A stretch of 19,026 nt of DNA from Solirubrobacteraceae bacterium (GCA_030149625.1 JASLHP010000412.1:1-19026); one strand, 5' to 3'. Numbered from the stretch's first letter, positions 1 through 8,878 are shown. Numbers and translations: made by a program. Notes: generated from the letters alone by a model not told the origin.

Positions 1-1
1 T

Positions 2-1389
<1,388 letters not shown>

Positions 1390-1393
<4 letters not shown>

Positions 1394-2457
1394 ACAAGAT
1401 CCTCGTTGTCGATGACGAGCCGGCTCTGCGCCGCGCCTCAGAACGCATCCTGACTCAGCACGGCTACGAATGCGAAGGCGCAGGCGATGCCTACGATGCC
1501 CGCGAGCATCTCAAAGACGGCGCGTTCCAGCTCGCGCTGCTGGACATCAACATGCCCGGCGAATCCGGCATGGACCTGCTCTCACACGTCCGCAGTGAAT
1601 ACCCCGACTGCGCCACGGTCATGGTCACGGGCGAGGACAGTGTTGAGCTCGCCATGTCCGCAATCGAGCACGGCGCCTACGGGTACATCATCAAGCCAGC
1701 CGAGGCCGGCGAGCTACTGATCAACGTTGCCAATGCGCTGCACCGCCGGCGCCTTGAGCTCGAAACCCGCCACCTCCTACAGCGCGTCCAACGGACCGCA
1801 AGCGAGCGTCACGAGCAGCTCGCGCAGGCCCTGCAAGACCTACAGCTCTCAGAGACCCGAGTCTGGACCTCGCAGGCGGAAACGATCTTCCAGCTTGCGC
1901 GAGTCGTCGAGTTCCGCGACGAGGAGACCGGGATGCACCTGCGGCGCATGAGCGCCTACTGCGAGATCATCGCGCACAAGATCGGCCTCTCGGGCGAGGA
2001 GTGCGAGCGGCTGCGCTTGGCAAGCCAGCTGCACGACGTCGGCAAGGTAGCGATCCCCGACAGCATCCTGCTCAAGCACGGCAAGCTCACCGACGAGGAG
2101 TTCGAGACGATCAAGACCCACGCCGAGATCGGACACAAGATGCTCGCCAGCTCACGCTCAGAGATCGTCAAGCTCGGTGCGGTGATCGCCCACTCCCACC
2201 ACGAGTGGTGGGACGGCAGCGGCTACCCGCAAGGGCTAGCCGGCGAGACGATCCCGCGCGAGGGCAGGATCGCCGCGATCGCGGATGTCTTCGATGCCCT
2301 CACAACCAATCGCGTATACCGGTCCGCGTTCCCGCTGAACGTCGCAGTCCGGATGATGCAAGACGAGCGCTGCACCCACTTCGACCCCGAGCTGCTTGAC
2401 GTCTTCACCAGCGCCCTACCCGAAGTCGAGGCCGCATACGTCGCCTACAGCATGTGA
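1390..2457 (+). CDS. Response regulator with HD-GYP domain (predicted c-di-GMP phosphodiesterase)
   Basis: This 355-residue protein combines an N-terminal receiver (1-120) with an HD-GYP domain (about 160-350). The receiver has acidic residues D8/D9, phosphoacceptor D52 (LALLDINMP) and K102. A coiled coil at 120-160 links the halves. The hydrolase half has the metal-binding set: H215-D216 ([11 protein letters not shown]), H244 (KTHAEIGH), H268, H270-H271-E272, and the signature GYP at 278-280 ([13 protein letters not shown]). All catalytic motifs appear intact. HD-GYP proteins hydrolyse cyclic di-GMP to pGpG or GMP in the cytoplasm, and phosphorylation of the receiver would be expected to control that. 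The start ATG overlaps the stop of the hybrid kinase (ATGA), making that kinase the likely input. The 3' 42 bases are shared with an antisense gene. Confidence 0.93.
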
Positions 2458-2820
2458 CCCGCCGGCTGAACGATCGCCGCTGCCGATGCGCTCCCGCGCG
2501 AGCGCCCTTGCGATCACGCCCGCGAACTGCTCGGGCGTGAACGGCTTGCACAGGAAGGCATGGAACGCGATGTCCACCTGTGAAGAGTCGAGCACGCTCA
2601 CACACAGGATCGGAAGCCCAGGGGCAAGTGTCTGCACCGTCTTGGCAAGCAGGGCGCCCTTCGGGTTGGCGGGCTCCACGATCAACAGCCCGATGCCCTC
2701 AAGATCCTCTGCCGTGGGCGGCGCGTCCGCGACCTGCGGGTCGTGCCCCAGCTCGCGGACCATCCGTTGCAAGAGCCGGCGGACCTCAAGGTGGGACTCG
2801 CTGATCAAAACCCGTGCCAT
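2416..2820 (-). CDS. Pseudo-receiver protein with Glu at the phosphoacceptor position (paralogue 1)
   Basis: This 134-residue protein has the length and motif order of a single receiver domain plus a short tail. It starts MARVLISESH; E8 stands where the Mg-binding acidic pair normally sits. E49 (LLIVEPANP) takes the place of the phosphorylated Asp, while S75 and the invariant lysine K92 (CKPFTPEQ) are kept. The same pattern recurs in the gene at 6883-7266, so the substitutions look like family traits, not damage. A Glu here could mimic phosphorylation or make the domain a binding module; that is inference. ATG 2820 was chosen because it aligns with the paralogue start. An upstream in-frame ATG at 2880 would add 20 residues without homology. 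The gene is tail to tail with the HD-GYP gene (42-bp overlap) and divergent from the OmpR-type regulator 58 bp away. Confidence 0.8.
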   Translation of the reverse strand: MARVLISESHLEVRRLLQRMVRELGHDPQVADAPPTAEDLEGIGLLIVEPANPKGALLAKTVQTLAPGLPILCVSVLDSSQVDIAFHAFLCKPFTPEQFAGVIARALARERIGSGDRSAGGSHAVGDVCGLDFG

Positions 2821-2878
2821 ATGACCATCATCGCCGGTTTGCGCGTGAGATGGCGCCCAGCCCCGGTATGAAGACGGC

Positions 2879-3565
2879 ATGAGCCAAGCTCACGTGCTCA
2901 TCGTGGACGACGACGAGGTGGCGCGCTCGCTTGTGCGCGGAGTGCTCGAGCGCGCCGGCTACGACGTGCGTGAGGCCGCGGATGGACGCAGTGCGCTGCG
3001 CGAGCTCTATGGTCGCCCAGCGGACCTCGTGATTCTCGATGTCCAGATGCCCGAGCTCGACGGCTGGAGCACGCTCGAGCGCATCCGCGATGTCTCTGAG
3101 GTCCCCGTGCTTATGCTGACCGCCCGCGAGACCGAGCTTGAGCGTGTGCGCGGCCTACAAGGCGGCGCTGATGACTACGTGGTGAAGCCCTTCGGCCACC
3201 AAGAGCTGGCCGCCCGCGTGCAAGCCCTGCTGCGCCGCGCCCGGCCGGCCGAGGAGCAGCACGCCTACGATGACGCACTGCTGCGGATCGACTTCGCAGG
3301 GCGCGCCGTCACCTATCGCGACCGCGAGGTGCAGCTGACGCCGCTGGAGTTCAAGCTGCTGTCCACCCTGATCCGCCACCCCAATCAGGTGCTAAGCAGC
3401 GCGCAACTGCTGGAGCTGGTGTGGGGCGACGCCTTCGGCGTCTCACCAAGCCAGGCCAAGCTCTACGTCGGCTACCTGCGCCGCAAGCTCGACCCCGACG
3501 CCCCTCAGAGCACGCCGATCGAGACGGTGCGGGGCTTCGGCTACCGCTACCGCAAGCCCACCTAA
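2879..3565 (+). CDS. OmpR/PhoB-family DNA-binding response regulator
   Basis: The 228-residue product has a classic receiver at 5-117 (acidic D10-D12, phosphoacceptor D54 in VILDVQMPELDGW, T81, K103 in VVKPF). A winged-helix output domain follows at about 128-226, with the usual LTPLEFKLL start, the VLSSAQLLELVWG recognition region and the ETVRGFGYRYR C-terminal hairpin. Phosphorylated members dimerise and bind direct repeats at promoters. No kinase is directly coupled to it. The orthodox membrane kinase at 4719 or the hybrid kinase at the left edge could serve it, but this is not shown by the sequence. All key residues are present, so it should be functional. It is transcribed away from the antisense pseudo-receiver gene. 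Confidence 0.94.
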   Translation: MSQAHVLIVDDDEVARSLVRGVLERAGYDVREAADGRSALRELYGRPADLVILDVQMPELDGWSTLERIRDVSEVPVLMLTARETELERVRGLQGGADDYVVKPFGHQELAARVQALLRRARPAEEQHAYDDALLRIDFAGRAVTYRDREVQLTPLEFKLLSTLIRHPNQVLSSAQLLELVWGDAFGVSPSQAKLYVGYLRRKLDPDAPQSTPIETVRGFGYRYRKPT

Positions 3566-3729
3566 CACATATACGACCTTCATCGACACCGGGAAAACTT
3601 TAAATATCAAACATGGATCAAGAACAGTAGCCAAACAGCGTATCTATTTTCACATCGAGCGACACGTTGATTAGGATATGCGGCAAGCTCTCATGAGCGG
3701 AACGCGACTGAGAAATGGAACTCTGACTT
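3566..3729 (+). other. AT-rich intergenic segment
   Basis: The stretch after the OmpR-type gene, especially about 3566-3680, is clearly richer in A and T than the rest of the window (for example gggaaaactttaaatatcaa near 3591). I see no stem-loop terminator, tRNA or credible ORF. It may contain the promoter of the downstream HD-GYP relic; a TAGGAT near 3672 resembles a -10 box but has no matching -35 element. It could also be a scar of an insertion or deletion. Confidence 0.5.
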
Positions 3730-4215
3730 TTGACGGATGGAGGCTTGAGGCGTCGCAGCGGTGCCACGATGACCGAGCCAGGAGTGCGGCCGTGGCGAAC
3801 CGCGCGCGAGCTGCGTCACGGCAGATCCCGCGCGCCGCAGGAGATAAAAGTCCGCAGCGACAAGCTCGATGGAATGCTGCTCGAACTCGACGTGTCCGAG
3901 ACCCATGTGTGGGTCTTCCGGGTAGCGACGGTCGTCCACGCCCGCTCCCACCATGAGCGCTGGGACTGGGGAGGCTACCCCCAAGGTCTTTGCGATCGCG
4001 CGATCCCCTCGCTAGCGCGTATCGTCGCGATTGCCGACTGCTTCGACGCGCTCACCAGCGATCGTCCCTGTCGCTCTGCGCTACCAACCGCCACGGCGAT
4101 CGAAGCGATCAGCGATGAGCGCCGCCTTTCGTTCGATCCACGGCTGGTCGACCAGTTCCTCAAAACGCACCCTGAACTGGAGGCGATCGAGCACGTCCAC
4201 GCCGACCCGCCATGA
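3730..4215 (+). CDS. Internally deleted, probably inactive HD-GYP domain relic
   Basis: The open frame (161 codons from TTG 3730; ATG 3769 is an alternative start) aligns to the receiver-HD-GYP protein at 1390-2457 in two blocks joined across a gap. Residues about 50-70 (LDVSETHVW...ATVVHA) match that protein around 151-174. The sequence then jumps to RSHHERWDWGGYPQG, matching it from about 268, and continues through IADCFDALTSDRPCRSALP to the end. Roughly 95 residues are missing, including the HD pair and the next metal-binding histidine; the first His of HSHHE is now Arg. There is no receiver domain. Hydrolysis of c-di-GMP is therefore very unlikely. It may be a decaying duplicate, or a retained protein-protein module. 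The frame is still open, so I list it as a CDS. It converges on the HPt gene with a 13-bp gap. Confidence 0.7.
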   Translation: MTDGGLRRRSGATMTEPGVRPWRTARELRHGRSRAPQEIKVRSDKLDGMLLELDVSETHVWVFRVATVVHARSHHERWDWGGYPQGLCDRAIPSLARIVAIADCFDALTSDRPCRSALPTATAIEAISDERRLSFDPRLVDQFLKTHPELEAIEHVHADPP

Positions 4216-4228
4216 CCGGGCGTCGTGT

Positions 4229-4603
4229 TCAGCCGTTTACGCGCAACACGAGCGGCTCGCGGTCTATACGGGGTAGGCGCGAGAGCAGCCCGCGAACCGC
4301 CCGCGCTCGCCGCGGCGCAGGCCGCGCCAACGCCACCTCCAGATCGCGGGCCACATCGCTTGCCGTCTGCGAACCAAAGATGCCGAGTGAGCCGGCAAGC
4401 ATGTGCGCCGCGCTCTGCGCTTCGGCTCGCAGATCCTCCCCGAGACGGTCATCTTCGAGCGCCGATGTCGCGCGCTCGATCACCTCGATGCGCTCGGCCA
4501 AGAGATGCCGCTGCTCGCTCCAGACCGCCCGAAGAAGATCGACCGGCCACCCAGAGCTGCTCGCACCGGGTATGCCGATCGACCTGTCTTCAGCGGATTC
4601 CAT
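4229..4603 (-). CDS. Histidine phosphotransfer (HPt) domain protein
   Basis: This 124-residue protein is mostly helical and carries the HPt signature AAHMLAGSLGIFG, with the phosphorylatable histidine at 67. The helix that follows, continuing to VARDLEVAL, also fits Hpt/HPt_2 families. The domain spans about 25-110. HPt proteins relay phosphate between the receiver of a hybrid kinase and the receiver of a downstream regulator. A hybrid kinase (2-1393) and several receivers lie nearby, so this is a good candidate intermediate, although the pairing is inference. ATG 4603 was chosen; GTG 4615 would add four residues. Neither has a strong ribosome binding site. It is divergent from the membrane kinase gene and convergent with the HD-GYP relic. 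Confidence 0.8.
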   Translation of the reverse strand: MESAEDRSIGIPGASSSGWPVDLLRAVWSEQRHLLAERIEVIERATSALEDDRLGEDLRAEAQSAAHMLAGSLGIFGSQTASDVARDLEVALARPAPRRARAVRGLLSRLPRIDREPLVLRVNG

Positions 4604-4654
4604 GGGGGCAGCCACTGCATCGGCCTGTGTTGGTGTGGCCAGGAAAGGGGAGTG

Positions 4655-4671
4655 CCGCAGTCCGGCTGCGG
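4655..4671. repeat. Small perfect inverted repeat between divergent HPt and kinase genes
   Basis: CCGCAG and CTGCGG form a perfect 6-bp stem around a 5-base centre (TCCGG). It lies between two divergent genes and has no T-run, so it is more likely a protein-binding site or leader hairpin than a terminator. It is short enough to be chance in GC-rich DNA. Confidence 0.3.
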
Positions 4672-4718
4672 GGAACTACGGACCACGCCCGCGTAGAACC
4701 GGCCGTTAAGAAGACAGG

Positions 4719-6512
4719 ATGGGCGAGCGCAATCTGACTCACAACGTCTTCGCGAAAGCGCGCGCCGCGTGCTTCTCGGCTCCCGCGAGCCTTTACACGC
4801 TGCTCGCATTCCTGGCGTTCTATCTCAGCTGGCAGCTCTGGCGCTTCATACCCGGCGACAGCCGCGACATCGGCGAACTGCTAATCCTGCCGGTCGACGC
4901 CGCCGCGGTCTACTTCGCCCGGCGAGCCTCGCGCCTCTGGCAGCCCCCCAATCCGCTGCGCTCGTTCTGGCGGCTACTCGCGGTCGCGCTCGCCGCCGAG
5001 GCGACAGGTGACGTCCTGCAAGCGATCTACACGGTCGGCTTCGACAGCTCTGCCTACCCGTCGCTCGCGGACATCTTCTACCTGGCCTTCTATCCGCTGC
5101 TGCTGCTCGCGCTGTTGCGCATCCCGGTCGCGCGTGTCAGCCGCGAGCGGCTCGCACGGACGATCCTCGACGGCGCCACGATCGTCGTCGGCGGCGGCGC
5201 AATCGTGTGGTATTTCGTGCTTGGCCCCACCGCCGAGCAGGGCGGCCAAAGCGCACTGGCGATGGCGGTCTCGATGGCCTTCCCCGTCGGCGACCTATTC
5301 CTGCTCGCAGGCTTGGCGGCGGTTCTGCTGAGATCAACGCCGCTCGCGCTACATACCACGTTGCGGTTGATCGCGGCTGCGCTCGTGCTCGGGATCGTCG
5401 CCGACATGCTCTACGGCGCAGGGCAACTGCACGGCACATACATCGCCGGCGGCTTCATCGACACGCTCTACGCCCTCGAGTTCGCGCTGTTCGCCCTCGC
5501 CGCCATCAGCCAGCTCTACGCACACGCAGATGACCCGGATGCGACATTTGAGGGCTCCACGCACCTCACATCGCGCGTGAGCTGGCTTCCATATCTCAGC
5601 GTCGGGATCGGGCTCGGAGTGACGCTCGGCGTCGAGCGCTCCAATGCGTTCTTCCCAAACGTCAGTCTCGTGCTGATCGTGATCGTGCTCGCGGCGCTCG
5701 TCGCTGTCCGTCAGCACCTCGCCCAGCGCGAGCTCGTCAACATCCAGGCAGTCCTGCGCGAGAGCGAACGCGCCAAGGACGAGTTCCTCTCGATCGTCGG
5801 ACACGAGCTGCGAACCCCGCTGACCTCGATCCGTGGTGCGCTTGGACTGCTCGACGGCGGCGTGCTCGGCGAGCTCGGAGAAGACGCGAAGAACATGGTA
5901 GGCGTAGCGATCCTCAACGCCGAGCGGCTTATACGGATGATCAACGACATCCTCGACATCGAGCGCATGGCCGCCGGACGCCTAGAGCTAACGCCGACTC
6001 TCATCGGCGGCGACGAGCTCGTGCGTCAATCTCTGCAGGTACTGCAAGCAAGCGCCAACGAGCAGCAGGTGAGGCTCGCCACCCAGGCGACCCCGCTCAC
6101 GGTGCTCGCCGACAGCGACCGCATCGTGCAAGCGCTCGTCAACCTGCTCGGCAACGCCGTGAAGTTCTCGCCGCCAGGGTCAACGGTCACGCTGACAGTC
6201 GCACCCGAAGGCCAGCACGCGCTGTTCTCCGTGCGCGACCACGGCCGCGGCATCCCCGCCGAGCGCCTGCAACACATCTTTGAGCGCTTCGAGCAGGTCG
6301 ACTCCTCCGATGCGCGTGAGAAGGGCGGCGCCGGTCTTGGCCTCCCGATCGCCCGCGCCATCGTCGAGCAGCACGGCGGACGCATATGGGCACACAGCGA
6401 GGAAGGGAAGGGCAGCACCTTCAGCTTCACGCTGCCACTAGCCGAGACCGAAGGCACCTCTCTCCCCCGGCAAGCGCCCCTATTGCATCGCCAGCCAGAG
6501 GGCCTACTGTGA
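4719..6512 (+). CDS. Multi-pass membrane sensor histidine kinase
   Basis: The 597-residue protein has a membrane-embedded N-terminal half with about nine to ten hydrophobic segments between residues 22 and 331, and no large extracellular loop. A short coiled coil (332-355) leads to the HisKA domain with His362 ([19 protein letters not shown]). The ATPase follows: N-box with N479 ([15 protein letters not shown]), DHGRG at 507-511, FERFEQVD and the [10 protein letters not shown] lid at 536-545. It is therefore an orthodox PhoR/ResE-like kinase. The sensing part probably detects a membrane or intramembrane cue; no ligand can be named. ATG 4719 has AAGAAG/ACAGG just upstream. The stop codon overlaps the next start (TGATG), which makes the single-domain receiver at 6512 its likely cognate partner. 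Confidence 0.94.
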   Translation: MGERNLTHNVFAKARAACFSAPASLYTLLAFLAFYLSWQLWRFIPGDSRDIGELLILPVDAAAVYFARRASRLWQPPNPLRSFWRLLAVALAAEATGDVLQAIYTVGFDSSAYPSLADIFYLAFYPLLLLALLRIPVARVSRERLARTILDGATIVVGGGAIVWYFVLGPTAEQGGQSALAMAVSMAFPVGDLFLLAGLAAVLLRSTPLALHTTLRLIAAALVLGIVADMLYGAGQLHGTYIAGGFIDTLYALEFALFALAAISQLYAHADDPDATFEGSTHLTSRVSWLPYLSVGIGLGVTLGVERSNAFFPNVSLVLIVIVLAALVAVRQHLAQRELVNIQAVLRESERAKDEFLSIVGHELRTPLTSIRGALGLLDGGVLGELGEDAKNMVGVAILNAERLIRMINDILDIERMAAGRLELTPTLIGGDELVRQSLQVLQASANEQQVRLATQATPLTVLADSDRIVQALVNLLGNAVKFSPPGSTVTLTVAPEGQHALFSVRDHGRGIPAERLQHIFERFEQVDSSDAREKGGAGLGLPIARAIVEQHGGRIWAHSEEGKGSTFSFTLPLAETEGTSLPRQAPLLHRQPEGLL

Positions 6513-6904
6513 TGCCACGGCTGCTGCTCGTAGACGATGCGCCGGACATCCGCACCATCGCGCGCCTGAGTCTCGAGCGCGTCGGCCAGTGGACGGTCGT
6601 GTGCGTCGACAGCGGCCAAGCAGCCCTGCGCGCAGCGCGCGAGGAAGGCCCCTTCGATGCCGTGCTGCTCGACGTGATGATGCCCGGCATGGACGGGCCA
6701 GCCACCCTCGATCGTCTACGCGCCGACGGGCTTCCCTCCAAAGTGCCAATCGTCTTCTTGACCGCCAAGACCCAAGCTCCCGAGCGTAATCGACTGCTCG
6801 CCCTCGGTGTCGCCGGCGTGATCGCAAAGCCCTTCGATCCACTCGCCCTCCCAAGCGAGCTCGACCAGCTACTCACAGACGCTCAGGCCGCACAATCGCC
6901 CTGA
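6512..6904 (+). CDS. Single-domain (CheY-like) response regulator
   Basis: The 130-residue product is one receiver domain with no output domain. It has D8/D9 in LLVDDAPD, phosphoacceptor D54 (VLLDVMMPGMDG), T84 and K106 (IAKPFDP), so all functional residues are present. ATG 6512 was chosen because it forms a TGATG overlap with the kinase stop; GTG 6509, one codon upstream, is also possible. Such proteins act by docking to a partner or by shuttling phosphate in a relay. The neighbouring HPt gene makes a relay role plausible. The last 22 bases are shared with the antisense pseudo-receiver gene. Confidence 0.92.
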   Translation: MPRLLLVDDAPDIRTIARLSLERVGQWTVVCVDSGQAALRAAREEGPFDAVLLDVMMPGMDGPATLDRLRADGLPSKVPIVFLTAKTQAPERNRLLALGVAGVIAKPFDPLALPSELDQLLTDAQAAQSP

Positions 6905-7266
6905 CGGGCTTCCGGCCGGCGGCGCTCGCGGGTGCGTAGCGCTCGCTCGATCGTCTCCGAGAGCTGCTCGGAGGTAAATGGCTTGACCAGGCTTGCCGCG
7001 AACACCACGCCGAGCGCGGCGAGCTCAGTCGGGGGCTCGGCGACGCTCGCGCAGATCAGCGGCAACGAAGGGTCGATAACGCTTGCCGCCTGAGCCATCG
7101 TTACGCCGATCGGCGCGGCTGGCTCCAGGACAAACACGTCAGCGCTCGCCAGCTCCTGCGGGCCGGGCACCCTCACGGCGACCGGCTCGTGCCCCAAGCG
7201 CGCGACCATACGCTCGAGCATCTGTCGAACGGCATCATGTGACTCACAGATGAGGATTCGCGCCAT
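6883..7266 (-). CDS. Pseudo-receiver protein with Glu at the phosphoacceptor position (paralogue 2)
   Basis: This 127-residue protein aligns along its length with the product of 2416-2820: MARILICESH at the start, RMVARLGHEP, LEPAAPIG, SLPLICASV and VKPFTSEQL near the end. E48 stands at the phosphoacceptor site, S74 and K95 are kept, and the acidic pocket is reduced to E8. It is receiver-shaped but should not accept phosphate in the usual way. ATG 7266 gives the same N-terminus as the paralogue; the frame extends upstream but that part has no receiver homology. It is tail to tail with the single-domain receiver gene (22-bp overlap), repeating the layout at the HD-GYP gene. A role as competitor, decoy or constitutively active partner for the local receivers is inference. 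Confidence 0.8.
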   Translation of the reverse strand: MARILICESHDAVRQMLERMVARLGHEPVAVRVPGPQELASADVFVLEPAAPIGVTMAQAASVIDPSLPLICASVAEPPTELAALGVVFAASLVKPFTSEQLSETIERALRTRERRRPEARQGDCAA

Positions 7267-7399
7267 GCCAAGAAGATCGCCCCAACGCGCCTGATCGCGG
7301 CAGCCAGCAGGTAGGAAATCCGTATGAGCCTCGCCGGCGCATCGCGTAATCACCGAACAAGCCGGCCGACAGCACGGCTCAACCCGAGACGGAGAACTC

Positions 7400-7486
7400 G
7401 TGACGGCGCTGTGGGTTAGTACGGGCCTGCGCGTCACGACGCGATCCGAGAACAACAGCATGTACCGATCCGGGGTCTTGAGATGA
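7400..7486 (+). CDS. Possible 28-residue leader ORF
   Basis: A GTG at 7400 has a well-placed GGAG (7391-7394, five bases upstream) and opens a 28-codon frame beginning MTALWVSTGLRVTTRSENNS. Its TGA overlaps the next ATG as ATGA, the arrangement seen in translationally coupled genes. I recognise no family, and the frame is short enough to be chance. It could instead be a leader peptide for the following ORF. Confidence 0.25.
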   Translation: MTALWVSTGLRVTTRSENNSMYRSGVLR

Positions 7487-7746
7487 GGCAGTTGCGTCTC
7501 ACACACAACGCGGCACTCGGGTATCAGCATCGACTGGCGCCCGATCAGTCGATCAGCGGCGCCTACTACCGGCTTAAGCGCGCCTGCGCCGGTGGACGCT
7601 ATGAGCAGCTGCCACCCGAGTGGCTGCGCAACTCGCGCGGTCAGGCCGACGGGTACATGGTGCTCGATGGCGAAGTCGCGGTGCTGCCGGTGAGAAATGG
7701 CCGCATGATCGCCTGTCTAGTCAATCCGCTGCACGCCAACCGCTGA
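7483..7746 (+). CDS. Hypothetical small protein
   Basis: This 87-codon ORF begins at an ATG overlapping the stop of a tiny upstream ORF (ATGA). The second half has G/C-rich third positions and protein-like composition, with the segment QLPPEWLRNSRGQADGYMVL followed by DGEVAVLPVRNGRMIACLVN. This reads like a small alpha-beta fold, with the final strands being the most convincing part. The first 25 residues are less so. I do not recognise the family. There is no membrane segment or signal peptide. The gene sits in an eroded stretch between the signalling island and a broken ATPase gene, so it may itself be a remnant. Confidence 0.45.
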   Translation: MRQLRLTHNAALGYQHRLAPDQSISGAYYRLKRACAGGRYEQLPPEWLRNSRGQADGYMVLDGEVAVLPVRNGRMIACLVNPLHANR

Positions 7747-7930
7747 GCCGAGACGAACTACACGCTTTGCTGCGCGTCGTAGTGCTCTTTCCAGATCGCG
7801 ATACACCGAGTCTCTGATCGCGGGCTGTAGGTCCGGCGCTCGCTGGATCTCGTCGACGAAAACGGGGCCCTCCAGGTCCGCGAGGAATCCGTCCAGTCCG
7901 CGAGCGCCGCCTCACGCGTCGCACAGACTT
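7747..7930 (-). pseudogene. Remnant of an AAA_14/DUF4143-type ATPase (Walker B region)
   Basis: Reading the minus strand, ATREAALADWTD (about 7887-7922) continues in another frame as GFLADLEGPVFVDEIQRAPD (7890 downward), then LQPAIRDSVYRD. The GPVFVDEIQRAPDL segment is characteristic of the AAA_14 ATPases with a C-terminal DUF4143 domain, where hydrophobic residues plus D-E form Walker B. The two parts are in different frames, there is a stop just upstream of the second, no Walker A is present, and similarity ends before the frame stops at 7717. It is a frameshifted, truncated fragment. The adjacent GST-like gene starts where the N-terminal part should be, suggesting a rearrangement. Boundaries are approximate. 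Confidence 0.6.
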
Positions 7931-7967
7931 GGCCCTGGGCCCCTGCGTCCGCCGGGACGCGCGAGTA

Positions 7968-8714
7968 TCAGCCCACCGCAGGCAGCCAGCCCGCGGGCAG
8001 CGCGGCAGGCACCTCGGGATAGTCAGGCACGACCCCGCGTGCGAAGGACTCCGCCGGACGTCCAGCTACGAGACGGCCTACGTCTTGCATCGCGCTCAGC
8101 ACTCGCACCGAGGAAGCGATCTGGAAGTCAGCTGCGCCGAGCTCCTCGCCGCCGATGACGCCGCTCTCAAGCAGGCTGTCAACCTTGTCGAGCAGTCCGG
8201 GCAGCCCGGCGAGATCACGCTGCACCTGCTCGTCGCTCGCCCCAGCCTGGCGAACGAAGACCGGCACCACTGGTGTGAGCAGGATGCCCATCAGCGCCGG
8301 CGCGGGTAGCGGGCTGGCGACGTCCGCGAACCAGCGACGCTGACTCAGGCGGCGTCGAAGCCCCCAACGGATCAGGCGACGTGGCACGGGTTGCAGCACG
8401 GCCTCGCCCCAGCGCTCGGCCTCCTGGGCGGCAGCGCGAGCCGCCCGCTCGCTCGGGTAGAGGGATGGCGTCGGGACGAGCTCCTCGAGCGCTTTAGATA
8501 TCGCGAGCGAGCCCTGCACTCGACGGCCATCCGCAAGCCTCATCGCGGGCACCGTGGCCCGAGCGAAGCGAAGCGCGAAAAGCGCCAGCGGGTGGGCGCC
8601 GCCGAGCAGCTCGACGTAGCGGTATGTGAGCCCCTTTCGCTCGAGCATCCCCCGCACGCTCAGGACGGGGTGCGATAGCGCGATCCCATATAGGCGAACT
8701 TGGCTCTCGACCAC
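7968..8714 (-). CDS. Glutathione S-transferase-like protein
   Basis: The 248-residue protein has a thioredoxin-fold N-terminal part (about 5-80): VRLYGIALSHPVLSVRGML, then the cis-proline strand VPAMRLADG (55-63) and GSLAISKALEEL in place of the usual E-S-x-A-I motif. A helical C-terminal domain covers 85-245, as in GSTs. GSTs join glutathione or a similar thiol to electrophiles, or act as reductases or structural proteins. Most actinobacteria use mycothiol rather than glutathione, so the real thiol partner is uncertain. The start is GTG 8714, with AGGA four bases upstream. It is on the same strand as, and 164 bp downstream of, the hydrolase-glycosyltransferase gene, so it could belong to that transcription unit. 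Confidence 0.75.
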   Translation of the reverse strand: MVESQVRLYGIALSHPVLSVRGMLERKGLTYRYVELLGGAHPLALFALRFARATVPAMRLADGRRVQGSLAISKALEELVPTPSLYPSERAARAAAQEAERWGEAVLQPVPRRLIRWGLRRRLSQRRWFADVASPLPAPALMGILLTPVVPVFVRQAGASDEQVQRDLAGLPGLLDKVDSLLESGVIGGEELGAADFQIASSVRVLSAMQDVGRLVAGRPAESFARGVVPDYPEVPAALPAGWLPAVG

Positions 8715-8878
8715 GACGTCCTAACTTACTCGTCTCCGGCAGCATCACCATCGCGGCCCTGAACCAGGCCGTGTGCCACGCGGCGCACCTGCTCCGACCT
8801 CGAAGCAGTCGTCTCAACCGAGCGGGTTCGCTGCCGTGATGCGGCAGCAGTCGTCGGCCGCACCGCCGCGATCCGCCG

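Noticed and set aside
2821..2880. Upstream start (ATG 2880) for the first pseudo-receiver
   Set aside because: The extra 20 residues are not shared with the paralogue, which begins at the same MAR-I/V-L-I position as ATG 2820.
4212..4737. Plus-strand frames opposite the HPt gene
   Set aside because: Ser/Arg-rich shadows; the minus strand has the HPt signature with its histidine.
8715..8878. Gap between the GST-like and hydrolase-glycosyltransferase genes
   Set aside because: Short frames on both strands lack recognisable sequence; no hairpin with a T-run or clear promoter was found.
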